Shown here: one piece after another, positions 13,010-21,373 of the stretch
How the letters are laid out: the number at the start of each line of letters is the position of its first letter
How positions within the stretch are numbered: the first letter of the stretch is position 1
Origin: Caulobacter segnis
GTDB taxonomy: Bacteria > Pseudomonadota > Alphaproteobacteria > Caulobacterales > Caulobacteraceae
Assembly (NCBI RefSeq): GCF_003243465.1
Contig: NZ_QFQZ01000064.1
Span: 1-28,370 of the forward strand
DNA length: 28,370 bases
Reading direction: 5' to 3'
The notes under the pieces: model-generated
What the model was told of the DNA's origin: nothing
Databases searched by the model: none
Seen by the model: the letters and a program-made list of their open reading frames with translations, nothing else
Position numbers and translations under genes: made by a program

Positions 13010-13510
13010 ATGACCGTCGCCCTGACCCTGACCGTCGACCTGGCCCGGACGCTGGGCGGCCTGCGCCGCATGCGCGCGGTCGGCGAGGACCTGCGCCCTG
13101 TCCTGGGCGACATCGGCGCCGAGCTGGAAGGCTCGACGGTGAAGCGCTTCACCAGCAACGTCGCGCCCGACGGGACGCCGTGGAAGCAATCGCTTCGCGC
13201 TGAGAAGACCAAGAAACCGACGCTCGTCCTGCGCACCAACCTGCGTGACAGCATCCACTTCGTGGTCGAGCCCAACGCCGTCTCGATCGGGTCCAACCTG
13301 ATCTACGCGCGGATCCACCAGACCGGCGGCGTGATCAAGGCCAAGGGCGGCTCGCTGGCCTTCCACCTTTACGGTGGAGCCTTCGTTCGGGTGAAGAGCG
13401 TCACCATGCCCAAGCGCGAGTACTTGGGCATGTCCGCCAACGACGACCAGGCTGTCGTCGATATCGTCGGCGATCATTGGGCGCGCGCCGCCCGGGCCGG
13501 TGGCCGATGA
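13010..13510 (+). CDS. Phage virion morphogenesis protein (Mu G-like tail completion)
   Basis: A 166-residue protein starting at ATG 13010, two bases after the gp36 stop; the open frame further left is inside gp36 and is ignored. Family landmarks are DIGAELEGSTVKRFTSN near residue 35, the conserved PDGTPWKQS turn, LRDSIHFVVEPNAVSIGSN in the middle, and YARIHQTGG before the basic C-terminus. PKREYLGMSANDD is the usual C-terminal motif. In Mu, G follows F; here it lies after gp36, as in transposable phages with siphovirus tails. It likely completes the head-tail joint or tail. It overlaps the next gene by four bases. Confidence 0.85.
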   Translation: MTVALTLTVDLARTLGGLRRMRAVGEDLRPVLGDIGAELEGSTVKRFTSNVAPDGTPWKQSLRAEKTKKPTLVLRTNLRDSIHFVVEPNAVSIGSNLIYARIHQTGGVIKAKGGSLAFHLYGGAFVRVKSVTMPKREYLGMSANDDQAVVDIVGDHWARAARAGGR

Positions 13511-13947
13511 TCGGCTTCTTCGACGCAGTGGTCGCTCGCCTCGCCGACCCGAACCGCTGCCCCGCCGTTGTCCAGGCCGCCGTGGCCATGGACGCCGAAA
13601 GGACCATCGAGACCCTCGCCCTGGGCGCGGACGTCAGCGCAATCGTTTCGCCACTGTCGGACGAGGCCACGCCGATCCGCTCCGCCGGCCTGCGCGTCTC
13701 TCAGGTCGAGACCTGGATCTTCGGCGTGACCATGGCGCTCGTTTTCCCGGGCGGCTTTGCCCAGTGGGACGTGGCTCGCGTCCAGATCAAGGCCGCCCTG
13801 TGCGGCTGGACGCCGGAAGGCGCGGCCCGGCCGGTGGAGTACGCCGGTGGAACGCTCCTGGAATACCGCGCCGAGGAAGGTGGCCGCTGGCTGCACCTGC
13901 TGCGGTTCCGCGTCGACGTCCAAGAAACCTACGGGGCGCAGTCGTGA
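13507..13947 (+). CDS. Mu gp37-like protein, tail terminator candidate
   Basis: A 146-residue protein starting at ATG 13507 (MIGFFDAVVARLADP), overlapping the previous stop. It shows the alternating helix and strand pattern of tail terminator proteins: an N-terminal helix, a beta segment with SAGLRVSQVETWIFGVTMAL, a helix around WDVARVQIKAALCGW, and final strands GTLLEYRAEEGGRWLHLL and FRVDVQETYG. Tail terminators cap the tail tube and fix tail length. The position between the morphogenesis protein and the tail tube protein fits that role. Sequence similarity in this family is weak, so the name rests on size, pattern and order. Confidence 0.68.
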   Translation: MIGFFDAVVARLADPNRCPAVVQAAVAMDAERTIETLALGADVSAIVSPLSDEATPIRSAGLRVSQVETWIFGVTMALVFPGGFAQWDVARVQIKAALCGWTPEGAARPVEYAGGTLLEYRAEEGGRWLHLLRFRVDVQETYGAQS

Positions 13948-14216
13948 CCCCGCCCGCCAAGCCCAACCGCAAAGAGCTGACCATGGCTAAGAGCCCCAAG
14001 ACCCCGCCCGCCGCGCCGGAACCCGAGATCCGGTCGCTGACCCCGCCGCTGATGGACGCGTCGGCCGCCCGCGCCCTGGCCGCCGCCCAGGAGAAGCTCG
14101 GCTACGACGCCCCGCCGATCGTCGCCGCCTCGATCGAGGCCGAGGCGCAAGCGCCCTCGGCTCCCACCCAAACGGCTGACACGCCCGCCGCCGGCGACGC
14201 CGGCGCGGCCCAGTAG
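13944..14216 (+). CDS. Small Pro/Ala-rich protein of unknown function
   Basis: Up to 90 residues. GTG 13944 overlaps the previous stop, the coupling style used throughout this operon; ATG 13983, with AAAGAG upstream, is an equally possible start and gives 77 residues. The chain is mostly disordered and rich in Pro and Ala, with one short ordered-looking part, MDASAARALAAAQEKLGY, followed by PPIVAASIEAEAQ. It precedes the tail tube gene, where Mu has the small gp38. I see no convincing homology to it. Function unknown; it could be a minor tail or assembly factor. Confidence 0.55.
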   Translation: MTPPAKPNRKELTMAKSPKTPPAAPEPEIRSLTPPLMDASAARALAAAQEKLGYDAPPIVAASIEAEAQAPSAPTQTADTPAAGDAGAAQ

Positions 14217-14228
14217 GAGACCAGACCC

Positions 14229-15134
14229 TTGGCTTACGAACTGCTGCTCGCCAAGAAGCAAGCCGTCGCACACCTCGCCCCGGCCTTCAGCGCCGCCGAT
14301 TCCGTCTGGGCCGAGAATGTCCAGTTCAAGGAAATGGGCACGAAGGTCGAACTGCAGCCGGCCCAGCCCGGTTACGGCGTGCCCGCCGGCGTCATCACCG
14401 CCGAGCACACCGAGCTGACCTTCACCACGCTGCTGGTGGGGTCGGGCACGGCCGGCACCGCGCCCTCGTGGGGCTTCCTGGCCAAGGCGGCCGGCTGGGC
14501 CGAAGAGGTCGACGCCGGCAGCGTGACCTATACCCGCGCGCCGCCGTCCGACGCCGCCGACACCATGGCCTTCGACTGGTCGGACATGACCCGTCACCAC
14601 AAGGCCCTGGACGGCCGTGGCAAGACCGACATCAAGCTGGCGGCCAACCAGCCGCCGCGCCTGGACTGGCTGTTCCGCGCCCTGCTGGTCCCGCTGGTCG
14701 CCCGCACGCCGGTGGTGGACGACGATGCTGATTTCAGCGACTGGCCGACCACGCGCCCGATCAGCTTCGACCTGACCACCTTCACCCTGGGCGGCGTGCC
14801 CATGGTGCTGCGCGACCTGACGATGACGGGCGCCGACAACGTCAAGTTCGTCGACCTGCCCAACCAAAAGGGCGTCTTCCACCGGGGCAGCCCGGCCTAC
14901 ACCGGCAGCCTGAAGTGCTCGACGCCGACGCTGGCGACCTTCAACCCGCAGACCAAGTGGATCAACGGCAACCTGCTGCCCTTCACCTTCACCCACGGCA
15001 AGACCGCCGGGAGCATCGTGACGGTCAATGGCGTCGTCCAGCTGAACGATGTCGCCTGGTCGCGCGAGGACGAGGACGACGTCTTCACCGCCAACATCTC
15101 GCTGACCACGGCTCCGTCGCTCGTCCTGACCTGA
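14229..15134 (+). CDS. Major tail tube protein (siphovirus type)
   Basis: A 301-residue protein starting at TTG 14229, with TAGGAG upstream at a usable distance. It is mainly beta with a tail tube pattern: VQFKEMGTKVELQPAQPGYG early, ITAEHTELTFTTLLVGSGTA in the hairpin region, a central ISFDLTTFTLGGVPMVL, and LPFTFTHGKTAGSIVTVNG near the end. No sheath gene is found anywhere near, and the next genes are the tail assembly chaperones and the tape measure. Together these mean a non-contractile tail. A hairpin after the stop probably tempers transcription so this highly needed protein exceeds downstream ones. Tail tube families diverge quickly; context carries much of the call. Confidence 0.82.
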   Translation: MAYELLLAKKQAVAHLAPAFSAADSVWAENVQFKEMGTKVELQPAQPGYGVPAGVITAEHTELTFTTLLVGSGTAGTAPSWGFLAKAAGWAEEVDAGSVTYTRAPPSDAADTMAFDWSDMTRHHKALDGRGKTDIKLAANQPPRLDWLFRALLVPLVARTPVVDDDADFSDWPTTRPISFDLTTFTLGGVPMVLRDLTMTGADNVKFVDLPNQKGVFHRGSPAYTGSLKCSTPTLATFNPQTKWINGNLLPFTFTHGKTAGSIVTVNGVVQLNDVAWSREDEDDVFTANISLTTAPSLVLT

Positions 15135-15141
15135 TCCGCGG

Positions 15142-15169
15142 CCGCGCCCTGTCTTCACGTCGGGCGCGG
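15142..15169 (+). terminator. Hairpin after the tail tube gene
   Basis: CCGCGCCC (15142-15149) and GGGCGCGG (15162-15169) form a perfect 8-bp stem with a 12-base loop, starting 8 bases after the tail tube stop. There is no T-run. Likely a partial terminator or processing/stability element between the abundant tube gene and the chaperone genes. Confidence 0.5.
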
Positions 15170-15219
15170 GGATGTCTCCGCGCCCGCTGCTTTCCGCCTC
15201 ACCTCAAGGGACCATGCCC

Positions 15220-15570
15220 ATGACCGCCAAGTTCGATTTCTCCGCCGTCGACAGCCCGTATCGCTGCCGTTGGCCCGTCTCCGTCAACTGGCCGCTCGAT
15301 GGCGGCAAGGTCGAGATCCGCAAGTTCGACGCCATTCTGCAGCTGATGACGGACGAAGACCTGGAAGCGGCGACCAAGGACGTCGAGCAGAACAAGACCG
15401 ATCCGGATCGCGCCCTCGTCAAGCGTTACCTGGTGGGCCTGCCCGATCATCCGGACCAGCCGGAGCTGACCGAGGCCTTCCTGAAGAAGTTCCTTGCGCC
15501 GCCGGTGATCGTCCTGGGCCTGAAGGCCGCCTACCAGGAGTTTGCGGGAGGCGTCGCCGCAAAAAACTGA
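15220..15570 (+). CDS. Tail assembly chaperone (G-type, zero-frame product)
   Basis: A 116-residue protein. ATG 15220 has AAGGGA eight bases upstream and is preferred; ATG 15214 is too close to that site. It contains KFDFSAVDSPYRCRWPVSVN, a DLEAATKDVEQNKTDPD helix and LPDHPDQPELTEAFLKKFL, and ends in VAAKN. It lies exactly between tail tube and tape measure genes and ends in a slippery heptamer, so it is the short form of the G/GT chaperone pair that lambda and most siphophages use to coat the tape measure during tail assembly. No known domain is needed for the call; position and frameshift make it. Confidence 0.8.
   Translation: MTAKFDFSAVDSPYRCRWPVSVNWPLDGGKVEIRKFDAILQLMTDEDLEAATKDVEQNKTDPDRALVKRYLVGLPDHPDQPELTEAFLKKFLAPPVIVLGLKAAYQEFAGGVAAKN
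15561..15567 (+). promoter_or_regulatory. Programmed -1 ribosomal frameshift site, A AAA AAC
   Basis: The zero frame reads GCA AAA AAC TGA, so the heptamer A AAA AAC sits directly before the stop at 15568. Slipping back one base gives AAA AAA, then CTG ATC GAG, which continues to 15977. Downstream, CGAGGCG (15572-15578) can pair with CGCCTCG (15608-15614) to form a stem that could pause the ribosome, although its base is closer to the slip site than usual. This is the G/GT arrangement known from lambda and many other tailed phages. Confidence 0.82.
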
Positions 15571-15977
15571 TCGAGGCGGCGCGGCACTACGCCACCGGCG
15601 GTCGCGTCGCCTCGGGCCAGTCCTCGGCCGAGATCCCACCGGCCGCCCAGGCGATGAAGGCCGCCGGGGCCAGCCAGGCCCAGATCGACCGGTGGGTCGC
15701 GAAGGCCAAGCTGAAGGTCCGGCCGCCGGCGGACTTCCTCGTCCACCCCGACAACATCCTCGCCGTCCGCCTGCTGCTCGCCATGCAGACCCAGTGGACC
15801 ATCCCCTACGCATCGACCTGGACCAAATCCGTCCCCATGCCCACCGGCCTCAAATACGAAGTCCTGGAGACGACGGCCCGCCTGGCGGGCCTGGGCGAGA
15901 TCTCGCCCGACGACTTCATGCGGCTGCGCATCCTTGAGGCCGAGGTGCTGAACACCTGGTCGGAGGCTCGCCAGTGA
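15567..15977 (+). CDS. Tail assembly chaperone extension (T-type, reached by -1 frameshift, DUF1799-like)
   Basis: This frame has no good start of its own near its beginning, and the coding pattern starts at the slippery site with LIEAARHYATGGRVASGQ. The combined product would be 252 residues: 116 from the first frame and 136 here. Residues in this part include HPDNILAVRLLLAMQTQW, then PTGLKYEVLETTARLAGLG and FMRLRILEAEVLNTW, which is the DUF1799 pattern found after the tail chaperone G in many phages. The long form would bind both the tape measure and tail tube subunits. It ends overlapping the tape measure GTG by four bases. Confidence 0.75.
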   Translation: MIEAARHYATGGRVASGQSSAEIPPAAQAMKAAGASQAQIDRWVAKAKLKVRPPADFLVHPDNILAVRLLLAMQTQWTIPYASTWTKSVPMPTGLKYEVLETTARLAGLGEISPDDFMRLRILEAEVLNTWSEARQ

Positions 15978-18900
15978 GCGGCGGCGCGGATCTCGTCGCG
16001 CGCCTGCGCCTTGAGGCCAACGCCGGCAATACGGCGGCGGTGCTCAGCGCCGCCGAGCGCCAGGTCGCCGGCGTCGGGACCGCCGGCTCGAAGGCCGCCG
16101 GCGGCCTGCGCCAGGCCGAAACCGCCTCGGCCGACTTCGAACGGTCGGCCTCCAGCGCCGGGCGCGCCAGCCTGTTCTTCGGTTCGGCTCTGGCAGCGAT
16201 CGGCGGCCGCGAGCTGATCGGCCGCATCAAGGACACCGCCCTGGAGATGGGCGGCATGTCCGCCGGCCTCGCGGCAGTGACCGACGGCTCGCTGGGCGCG
16301 GCCGACGCCCAGGCCACCATCCGAGAGCAAGCTTACCAGCTTGGCCTCGTCGTCCGACAACAAACCGAAGGCTATCTTGGCCTCGCGGCGGCGACCAACG
16401 GCACGTCGCTGGCGGGTCAAAAGACCAAGGACATCTGGCTGGGTCTCGTGCAGGCCGGCACCGTCCTGAATACCTCGCAGGAAAAGCAAAGCCGCGCCCT
16501 GGAAGCGATCGGGCAGCTCGCCGGCAAGGGCGTGGTCAGCCAGGAGGAGCTGCGCCAGCAACTGGCCGAGAGCCTGCCGGGCGCTTACCAGATCGCCGCC
16601 CGCTCGATGGGTATGACCACCCAGGCCTTCGGCAAGCTCGTCGACAGCGGCAAGCTGCTGTCGGAGGACTTCCTGCCGAGGTTCGCCGCCCAGCTGCAGA
16701 AGGAGTTCGGCTCCAAGCTGGAAGCCCAGCTGACGACACCGCTGGGCCGCGCTCGCGTCGAGCTGGCGAAGTTTGAGAACCTCGGCGACAGCCTTTCGGC
16801 CGAGGCCGGGGCCGCCTTCCTGGATGGCCTGGTCGCCGGCGTCACCAATCTCAACGAGGCTCTGGCGTCGGACCAGATCCGCGAGGCCGCCCGCGAGCTG
16901 GGCCACGATCTGGGCGAGGCGCTCTCGACGGCGGCAAACGGCGCGGCGTTCCTCGTCGAGCACCTGGACGAGATCAAGACCGTCGCCACCGCCGTCCTCG
17001 GCGTGGGTCTCGCCAAATGGCTGATCACCTCGGCCACCGAGGCCAGGGCGGCCGCCGCCGCTTACTTGGCCAAGGGCGTCGCCGCCCGAGAAGCCGCCAC
17101 CGTGGCGGGCGCGGCGTCGATCGAGGAAGCGGCCGCCGCCGCTACCCTACGCGGCGCGATCGAGGCCGTTGCGCGCGCCGAGCTGGCCCAGGCGACCGCC
17201 GCACGCGAGGCGGCGCTGGCCAACGAGCAGGCGGCGGCCGCCGCGTTCAACCGCGCCCGGGTTGAGGCGTCGGCGGCGACCGGCGGTCTGCTGACGGTCT
17301 CGAACCGCTCAAAGCTCGCCGCCGCCGAGCGCGAACTGGCGATCGCCCAAACCGCGACCGTCGCCGCTTCGGCGCGGGCCGAGACCGCCGCCGCGACCCT
17401 GGCCAAGGCCACCACGCTCGGCGGTGCGGCCGCACAGGGCGCTAAGACCCTTTTCGGCGGCCTGATGGGGCTGCTCGGCGGCCCATGGGGCGTAGCGCTA
17501 TTGGGCGCCGGTGCAGCCGTCGCCTACGTCGGCAAAGAGATCGCCGAGAGCGAGGCCCGCGCCCGCGAGGCCTACGGCACGCAAACCCAATACGCGGCCT
17601 CGATGGCGCAGGCGGCTGAAGCCTTGGGCGACGCCGCTATCAACACGCGTGTGTTCGGCGCTGATACCGCGAACGCCGTAGACCCCACCGACAAGCTCAC
17701 GAGCTCAACCCGCCAACTGACCGATCAGACCCTCAAGCTGGCCGATGCGCGTCGCCAAGCCGCCTTGGCGGCATTGCAGGAAGCCGATCAGAAGCTGCAG
17801 ACCGAGCTTAGCGCCCTGGACAAGACGCCGGCGCGGTCGCTGGTGAACGTGCAGACCGGCGTCGGCGTGGACGGGTCGCCCATCTATGGGAAGATCCTCG
17901 CCTCGGCGCGTCGCGAGCAGATCAGCGAGGAACGCGCCGCGAACATGTCGGCGCGGATCCAACTGGCGATCGCCAAGCCAGACCCGGCGGCCAAGCCGCC
18001 CAAGACCGCCACCGTCACGACCAGCGACAAAGACGTATTGCGCGCGCGAGCCAAGGACGGCGACCTGGAAGCCGCGCGCGTCGCTCAGGAGGAATACACC
18101 CGCGCGCTCGTCGCCGGCGGCGTGGCCCTGGACGACTGGAAGGTCAAGGAAGCTGGCCGTCTGGCCGTGGAGCGCCTGGCGCTCGCTGATCGGCCCAAGC
18201 TCACCGCCGCCGAGCAGGCGCTGGTCGCCCAGATCCGCAGTCGGGCGGAAGAGACCGAGCGCCTCAAGATCGCCAACGACCGCATCGAGCGCTCGATCGG
18301 TCTGACGAAGTCGGCCGAGGCCGACACCAAGGCGCTCGTCGCGCGATCGGCCGCAGCCCTCGCCGGCGAGGCGGCGCTGGAAGACCTTCAGGTCAAGGAA
18401 GCGGGGCTGGCGGCGCTGCAGCAGCTGGGCGTCGAGAGCCTGGACGATCTGTCAGGCAAGACGCTGGACTATGCCAAGGCCGCCGTCGCCGCCGCCGAGG
18501 CCAAGGAGAAGCAGGCGATCGCGACGGCCAAGGTCGAGCGCGTGGCGGCCCAGATCCGCGACCTGCAGGATCGCACCGCATCCGAGGACGCCTACGCCAA
18601 GGCCTTGGCGGGCGGGACCGAGGCGTTGGTCGCCTATCAGCGCCAGGAGTTCGTTCGCCAGGAACTGGACCGCGCCGGCAAGACGCTGACCGCCGACCAG
18701 GTCGCCGAGCTGACCAAGAAGGCCGAGGCGCTGTTCGCGGTCCAGGCGGCGGCCGACAGCGCCGCCCTGGACAAGCGCCAGGCCGAAGAACTCAGCCTTG
18801 CCCGGCTGAACAACCGCGAGCGCGCCATCGAGGAGCGCTACCTGCAGCGCAAGAGCCTGCTGCTCGCCGCGCATGGCGACCTGACCAGAGAAGAGGTCGA

Positions 18901-21373
18901 GGCCCGCGCCCGCGCGCTGGCGCTGGCCGACCAGGCGGCCGCCGACGACGCCCAGGCGATCGGCGACCTGAAGGAGAGCCTGCGCCGAACCTTCATCGAG
19001 AGCGGCAAGCTGGGCTTCGACGACGTCGGCGACTACGTCGAGCAGCGCCTGCGTGAGGCGGTCTTCAACGCGCTGCTGGCCAAGCCGATCGACATCCTGA
19101 TCAACGCCGTGGTGGGTTCCGTCTCCGGCGTGAACGGCATCGGCGCGGGGGCGGGCCTTGGCCAACTGGGCGGCGCAACGGGGCTCGCTTCGCTGTTCAA
19201 CTCCGCCGGAGCGCTGGCTGGGCTTACGACGAGCGCCACGACCGTTGCGACCAGCGTCCTGAGCAAGCTCGGTGTCAGCGGCTGGAACGCCGCGAAGTTC
19301 GGAGGCATGGCCGGCGGCGCGATCGGCGGCGCCGGGACCGGCATGTTGGTGTCGTCGGTCGCGGGTCTGCTGGGTCTGAAGCAATCCTCGGGCAACCAGA
19401 TCGGCGGCACGATCGGTGGCGCGCTCGGCAGCTTCATCCCGATCCCTGGCGGCGCGATCCTGGGCTCGATCGCGGGCAACCTGATCGGCGGCCTGGTCGG
19501 CGGCAAGCCCAGCAATCAGGCCGCCGTCTTGACGCTGGACAGCTCGGGCAAGGTGATCTCGACCGACGGGGCCAAGCGCACCGAACAGACGACGGCGGCC
19601 GCCCAGCAGATCGCCGACGCCGTCGCCCAGATCCAGACGGCCCTGACCGCCGGCGGCGCGACCCTGACCGCCACGGTCAGCAAGATCGACATCGGCACGC
19701 GCGACAAGACGCACCTCAATTTCAGCAACGGCCAGTCGATCGACACGGCCGTGGGCGACGTGTCGGCCGCCATCGAGACCGCCACCAAGACGATCCTGGC
19801 CAACGCCAAGTGGGCGACCGAAGCCCAGACGGCCTACGCCCAGAAGCTGCTGGCGGCCGGCGCGACCATCGACCAGGTCGTCGCCTCGATGCAGGTGGCC
19901 ACCACCTTCGGCGCGTCACTGGACGACGCCATCGCCCAGCTGACCGACCCGGCCGCCTACGCCAAGAAACAGGCGCTGGACGCGATCGACGCCAACTACC
20001 AGGCGCTCAAGACGCAGGCCCAGGAGCTGATCGCCGCCGGCCTGGCCACCACCGACGTGCTGGCCAAGATCGACCGCCTGAAGGACCTGCAGGTCGACCA
20101 GGCGCTGAAGAACCTGGCCTCGGCCGCCGGCAGCGCGGCCGAAGCCCTGGACCCGGCCGCCTTCAAGCGCTCGATCGAGGACCAGATCGCCCAGCTCCTG
20201 GACCCGGTCGCCTATGAGCGGTCCAAGGCCTTGGCCGACATCGAGGCCAATTCCGCGACGCTGAAGGCCCAGGCCCAGGCGCTGGTCGACGCGGGCAAGC
20301 TCTCGGCCGACGTCCTGACCCAGCTCGACCAGCTGAAGGGCCTGCAGGTCGCCGACAGCATCAAGAAGCTCGGCGACGCGGCCGGCGATACGGCCAAGGC
20401 CCTGCGCGACGCGGCCGACGCCCAGAAGGCCGCCCAGGACTTCGCGGGCTCGATCGACGACGCGATCCTGCAGCTGACCGATCCGATCGCCGCCCGGATC
20501 TCGGCGATCCAGCGCGACTACGAGACCAAGGTCGCCCAGGCCCAGACGATGATCGCCGCCGGTCAACTCGGCGCCGACGTCCTGGACCGACTGGCCAACC
20601 TTCGCGACCTGCAGATCGACGACGTCCTCTCGTCGCTGGCCGAGAGCGCCCAGCAGGCCACCGACGTGTTCGCCGACGCCCGGCCGAGGCTCCAGTCCTT
20701 CCTCGACGGGCTGGCGGTGGGCTCCAACTCGCCCCTGTCGGCCGGCGCCCAGAAGGACGCCGCCCAAGCGACCTATGACCGCCTGCTGGGTCTGGCGCAG
20801 AGCGGCAACGCCGACGCGCTCTCTCAGATCACCAGCGCGGCCGACGCGCTGCTGGGCGCGGACCGTAACGCCACGTCCAGCGCTTCCGACCGCCTGGCCC
20901 TGTTCAACAAGGTGACCGGTGACATCCAGGGCCTGATCGGCCGATCGGGCGGCGCCGTTCTGGACAAGCCCGAAGTCGTCCAGGCCAAGAAGACCGTCGA
21001 CCTGCTGACCCAGCTGAAGGACAGCCTGGACCCGGCCAAGATCGCCCAGCGGCCGCCCGCGCCGATCGAGATCAAGGCCTCGCCGTGGGTCCTGGCGCTT
21101 CAGAAGGACGCCGCCACCGCTCAGGCCAAGTCGCTCCAGGACGGTGTCGACAAGCTGGCGGCCAAGTCCGACGAGGCCAAGCTCGCCGTCACCGAAGGGC
21201 TCGCCAGGGTGCAGGCCGCCGTGTCCAGCGGGCTGGCGGCCATGACCGCGACCTTGGCGGCTGGCCAGCAGGAAACGGCGGCCGCCATCCAGGGCCTCTC
21301 CGCCGACGTCGCCGCCAACGCGGCCGAGCAGCGGATGGCCAACGCCTACGCCCAGAGGGCCTACGCCCGATGA
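15974..21373 (+). CDS. Tape measure protein
   Basis: A 1799-residue protein starting at GTG 15974. Residues about 76-274 are the tape measure N-terminal domain (GMSAGLAAVTDGSLGAADAQ, QLAGKGVVSQEELRQQLAES). Long Ala-rich helices follow, with a hydrophobic segment at 495-520 (LFGGLMGLLGGPWGVALLG), then more coiled coil. A second glycine-rich hydrophobic zone lies at about 1040-1180. Three related units of about 80 residues fill 1312-1563. The protein sets tail length and may enter the host envelope during DNA injection through its hydrophobic zones. At roughly 1.5 Angstrom per residue, a tail well over 200 nm is possible; this is an estimate, not a measurement. No peptidase or lysozyme domain is seen. 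Confidence 0.92.
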   Translation: MSGGADLVARLRLEANAGNTAAVLSAAERQVAGVGTAGSKAAGGLRQAETASADFERSASSAGRASLFFGSALAAIGGRELIGRIKDTALEMGGMSAGLAAVTDGSLGAADAQATIREQAYQLGLVVRQQTEGYLGLAAATNGTSLAGQKTKDIWLGLVQAGTVLNTSQEKQSRALEAIGQLAGKGVVSQEELRQQLAESLPGAYQIAARSMGMTTQAFGKLVDSGKLLSEDFLPRFAAQLQKEFGSKLEAQLTTPLGRARVELAKFENLGDSLSAEAGAAFLDGLVAGVTNLNEALASDQIREAARELGHDLGEALSTAANGAAFLVEHLDEIKTVATAVLGVGLAKWLITSATEARAAAAAYLAKGVAAREAATVAGAASIEEAAAAATLRGAIEAVARAELAQATAAREAALANEQAAAAAFNRARVEASAATGGLLTVSNRSKLAAAERELAIAQTATVAASARAETAAATLAKATTLGGAAAQGAKTLFGGLMGLLGGPWGVALLGAGAAVAYVGKEIAESEARAREAYGTQTQYAASMAQAAEALGDAAINTRVFGADTANAVDPTDKLTSSTRQLTDQTLKLADARRQAALAALQEADQKLQTELSALDKTPARSLVNVQTGVGVDGSPIYGKILASARREQISEERAANMSARIQLAIAKPDPAAKPPKTATVTTSDKDVLRARAKDGDLEAARVAQEEYTRALVAGGVALDDWKVKEAGRLAVERLALADRPKLTAAEQALVAQIRSRAEETERLKIANDRIERSIGLTKSAEADTKALVARSAAALAGEAALEDLQVKEAGLAALQQLGVESLDDLSGKTLDYAKAAVAAAEAKEKQAIATAKVERVAAQIRDLQDRTASEDAYAKALAGGTEALVAYQRQEFVRQELDRAGKTLTADQVAELTKKAEALFAVQAAADSAALDKRQAEELSLARLNNRERAIEERYLQRKSLLLAAHGDLTREEVEARARALALADQAAADDAQAIGDLKESLRRTFIESGKLGFDDVGDYVEQRLREAVFNALLAKPIDILINAVVGSVSGVNGIGAGAGLGQLGGATGLASLFNSAGALAGLTTSATTVATSVLSKLGVSGWNAAKFGGMAGGAIGGAGTGMLVSSVAGLLGLKQSSGNQIGGTIGGALGSFIPIPGGAILGSIAGNLIGGLVGGKPSNQAAVLTLDSSGKVISTDGAKRTEQTTAAAQQIADAVAQIQTALTAGGATLTATVSKIDIGTRDKTHLNFSNGQSIDTAVGDVSAAIETATKTILANAKWATEAQTAYAQKLLAAGATIDQVVASMQVATTFGASLDDAIAQLTDPAAYAKKQALDAIDANYQALKTQAQELIAAGLATTDVLAKIDRLKDLQVDQALKNLASAAGSAAEALDPAAFKRSIEDQIAQLLDPVAYERSKALADIEANSATLKAQAQALVDAGKLSADVLTQLDQLKGLQVADSIKKLGDAAGDTAKALRDAADAQKAAQDFAGSIDDAILQLTDPIAARISAIQRDYETKVAQAQTMIAAGQLGADVLDRLANLRDLQIDDVLSSLAESAQQATDVFADARPRLQSFLDGLAVGSNSPLSAGAQKDAAQATYDRLLGLAQSGNADALSQITSAADALLGADRNATSSASDRLALFNKVTGDIQGLIGRSGGAVLDKPEVVQAKKTVDLLTQLKDSLDPAKIAQRPPAPIEIKASPWVLALQKDAATAQAKSLQDGVDKLAAKSDEAKLAVTEGLARVQAAVSSGLAAMTATLAAGQQETAAAIQGLSADVAANAAEQRMANAYAQRAYAR
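19907..20660 (+). repeat. Three diverged ~80-residue repeats inside the tape measure gene
   Basis: Units begin at about 19907, 20162 and 20441. Each has the order: (S)-x-D-D/Q-x-I-x-Q-L-x-D-P, a helix, an A-Q-x-L/M-I/V-x-A-G segment, then D-V-L-x-x-(I/L)-x-x-L-(K/R)-x-L-Q-(V/I). Spacing is 85 then 93 codons. They look like internal duplications that lengthened the tape. Confidence 0.75.

Noticed and set aside
11863..13296. 477-codon minus-strand frame across gp35-position, Acb2-like, gp36 and G genes
   Set aside because: It runs across several recognisable plus-strand genes and has low-complexity, Arg- and Gly-rich composition typical of antisense shadows.
13500..13943. Possible N-terminal extension of the small Pro/Ala-rich protein over the gp37-like gene
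   Set aside because: The upstream part is an Arg/Gly/Pro-rich out-of-frame reading of the gp37-like gene; real coding begins at 13944 or 13983.
18452..19714. 420-codon minus-strand frame inside the tape measure gene
   Set aside because: Composition (Gly, Ala, Arg, Asp rich) follows from the complementary helical repeats; no start signal or domain.
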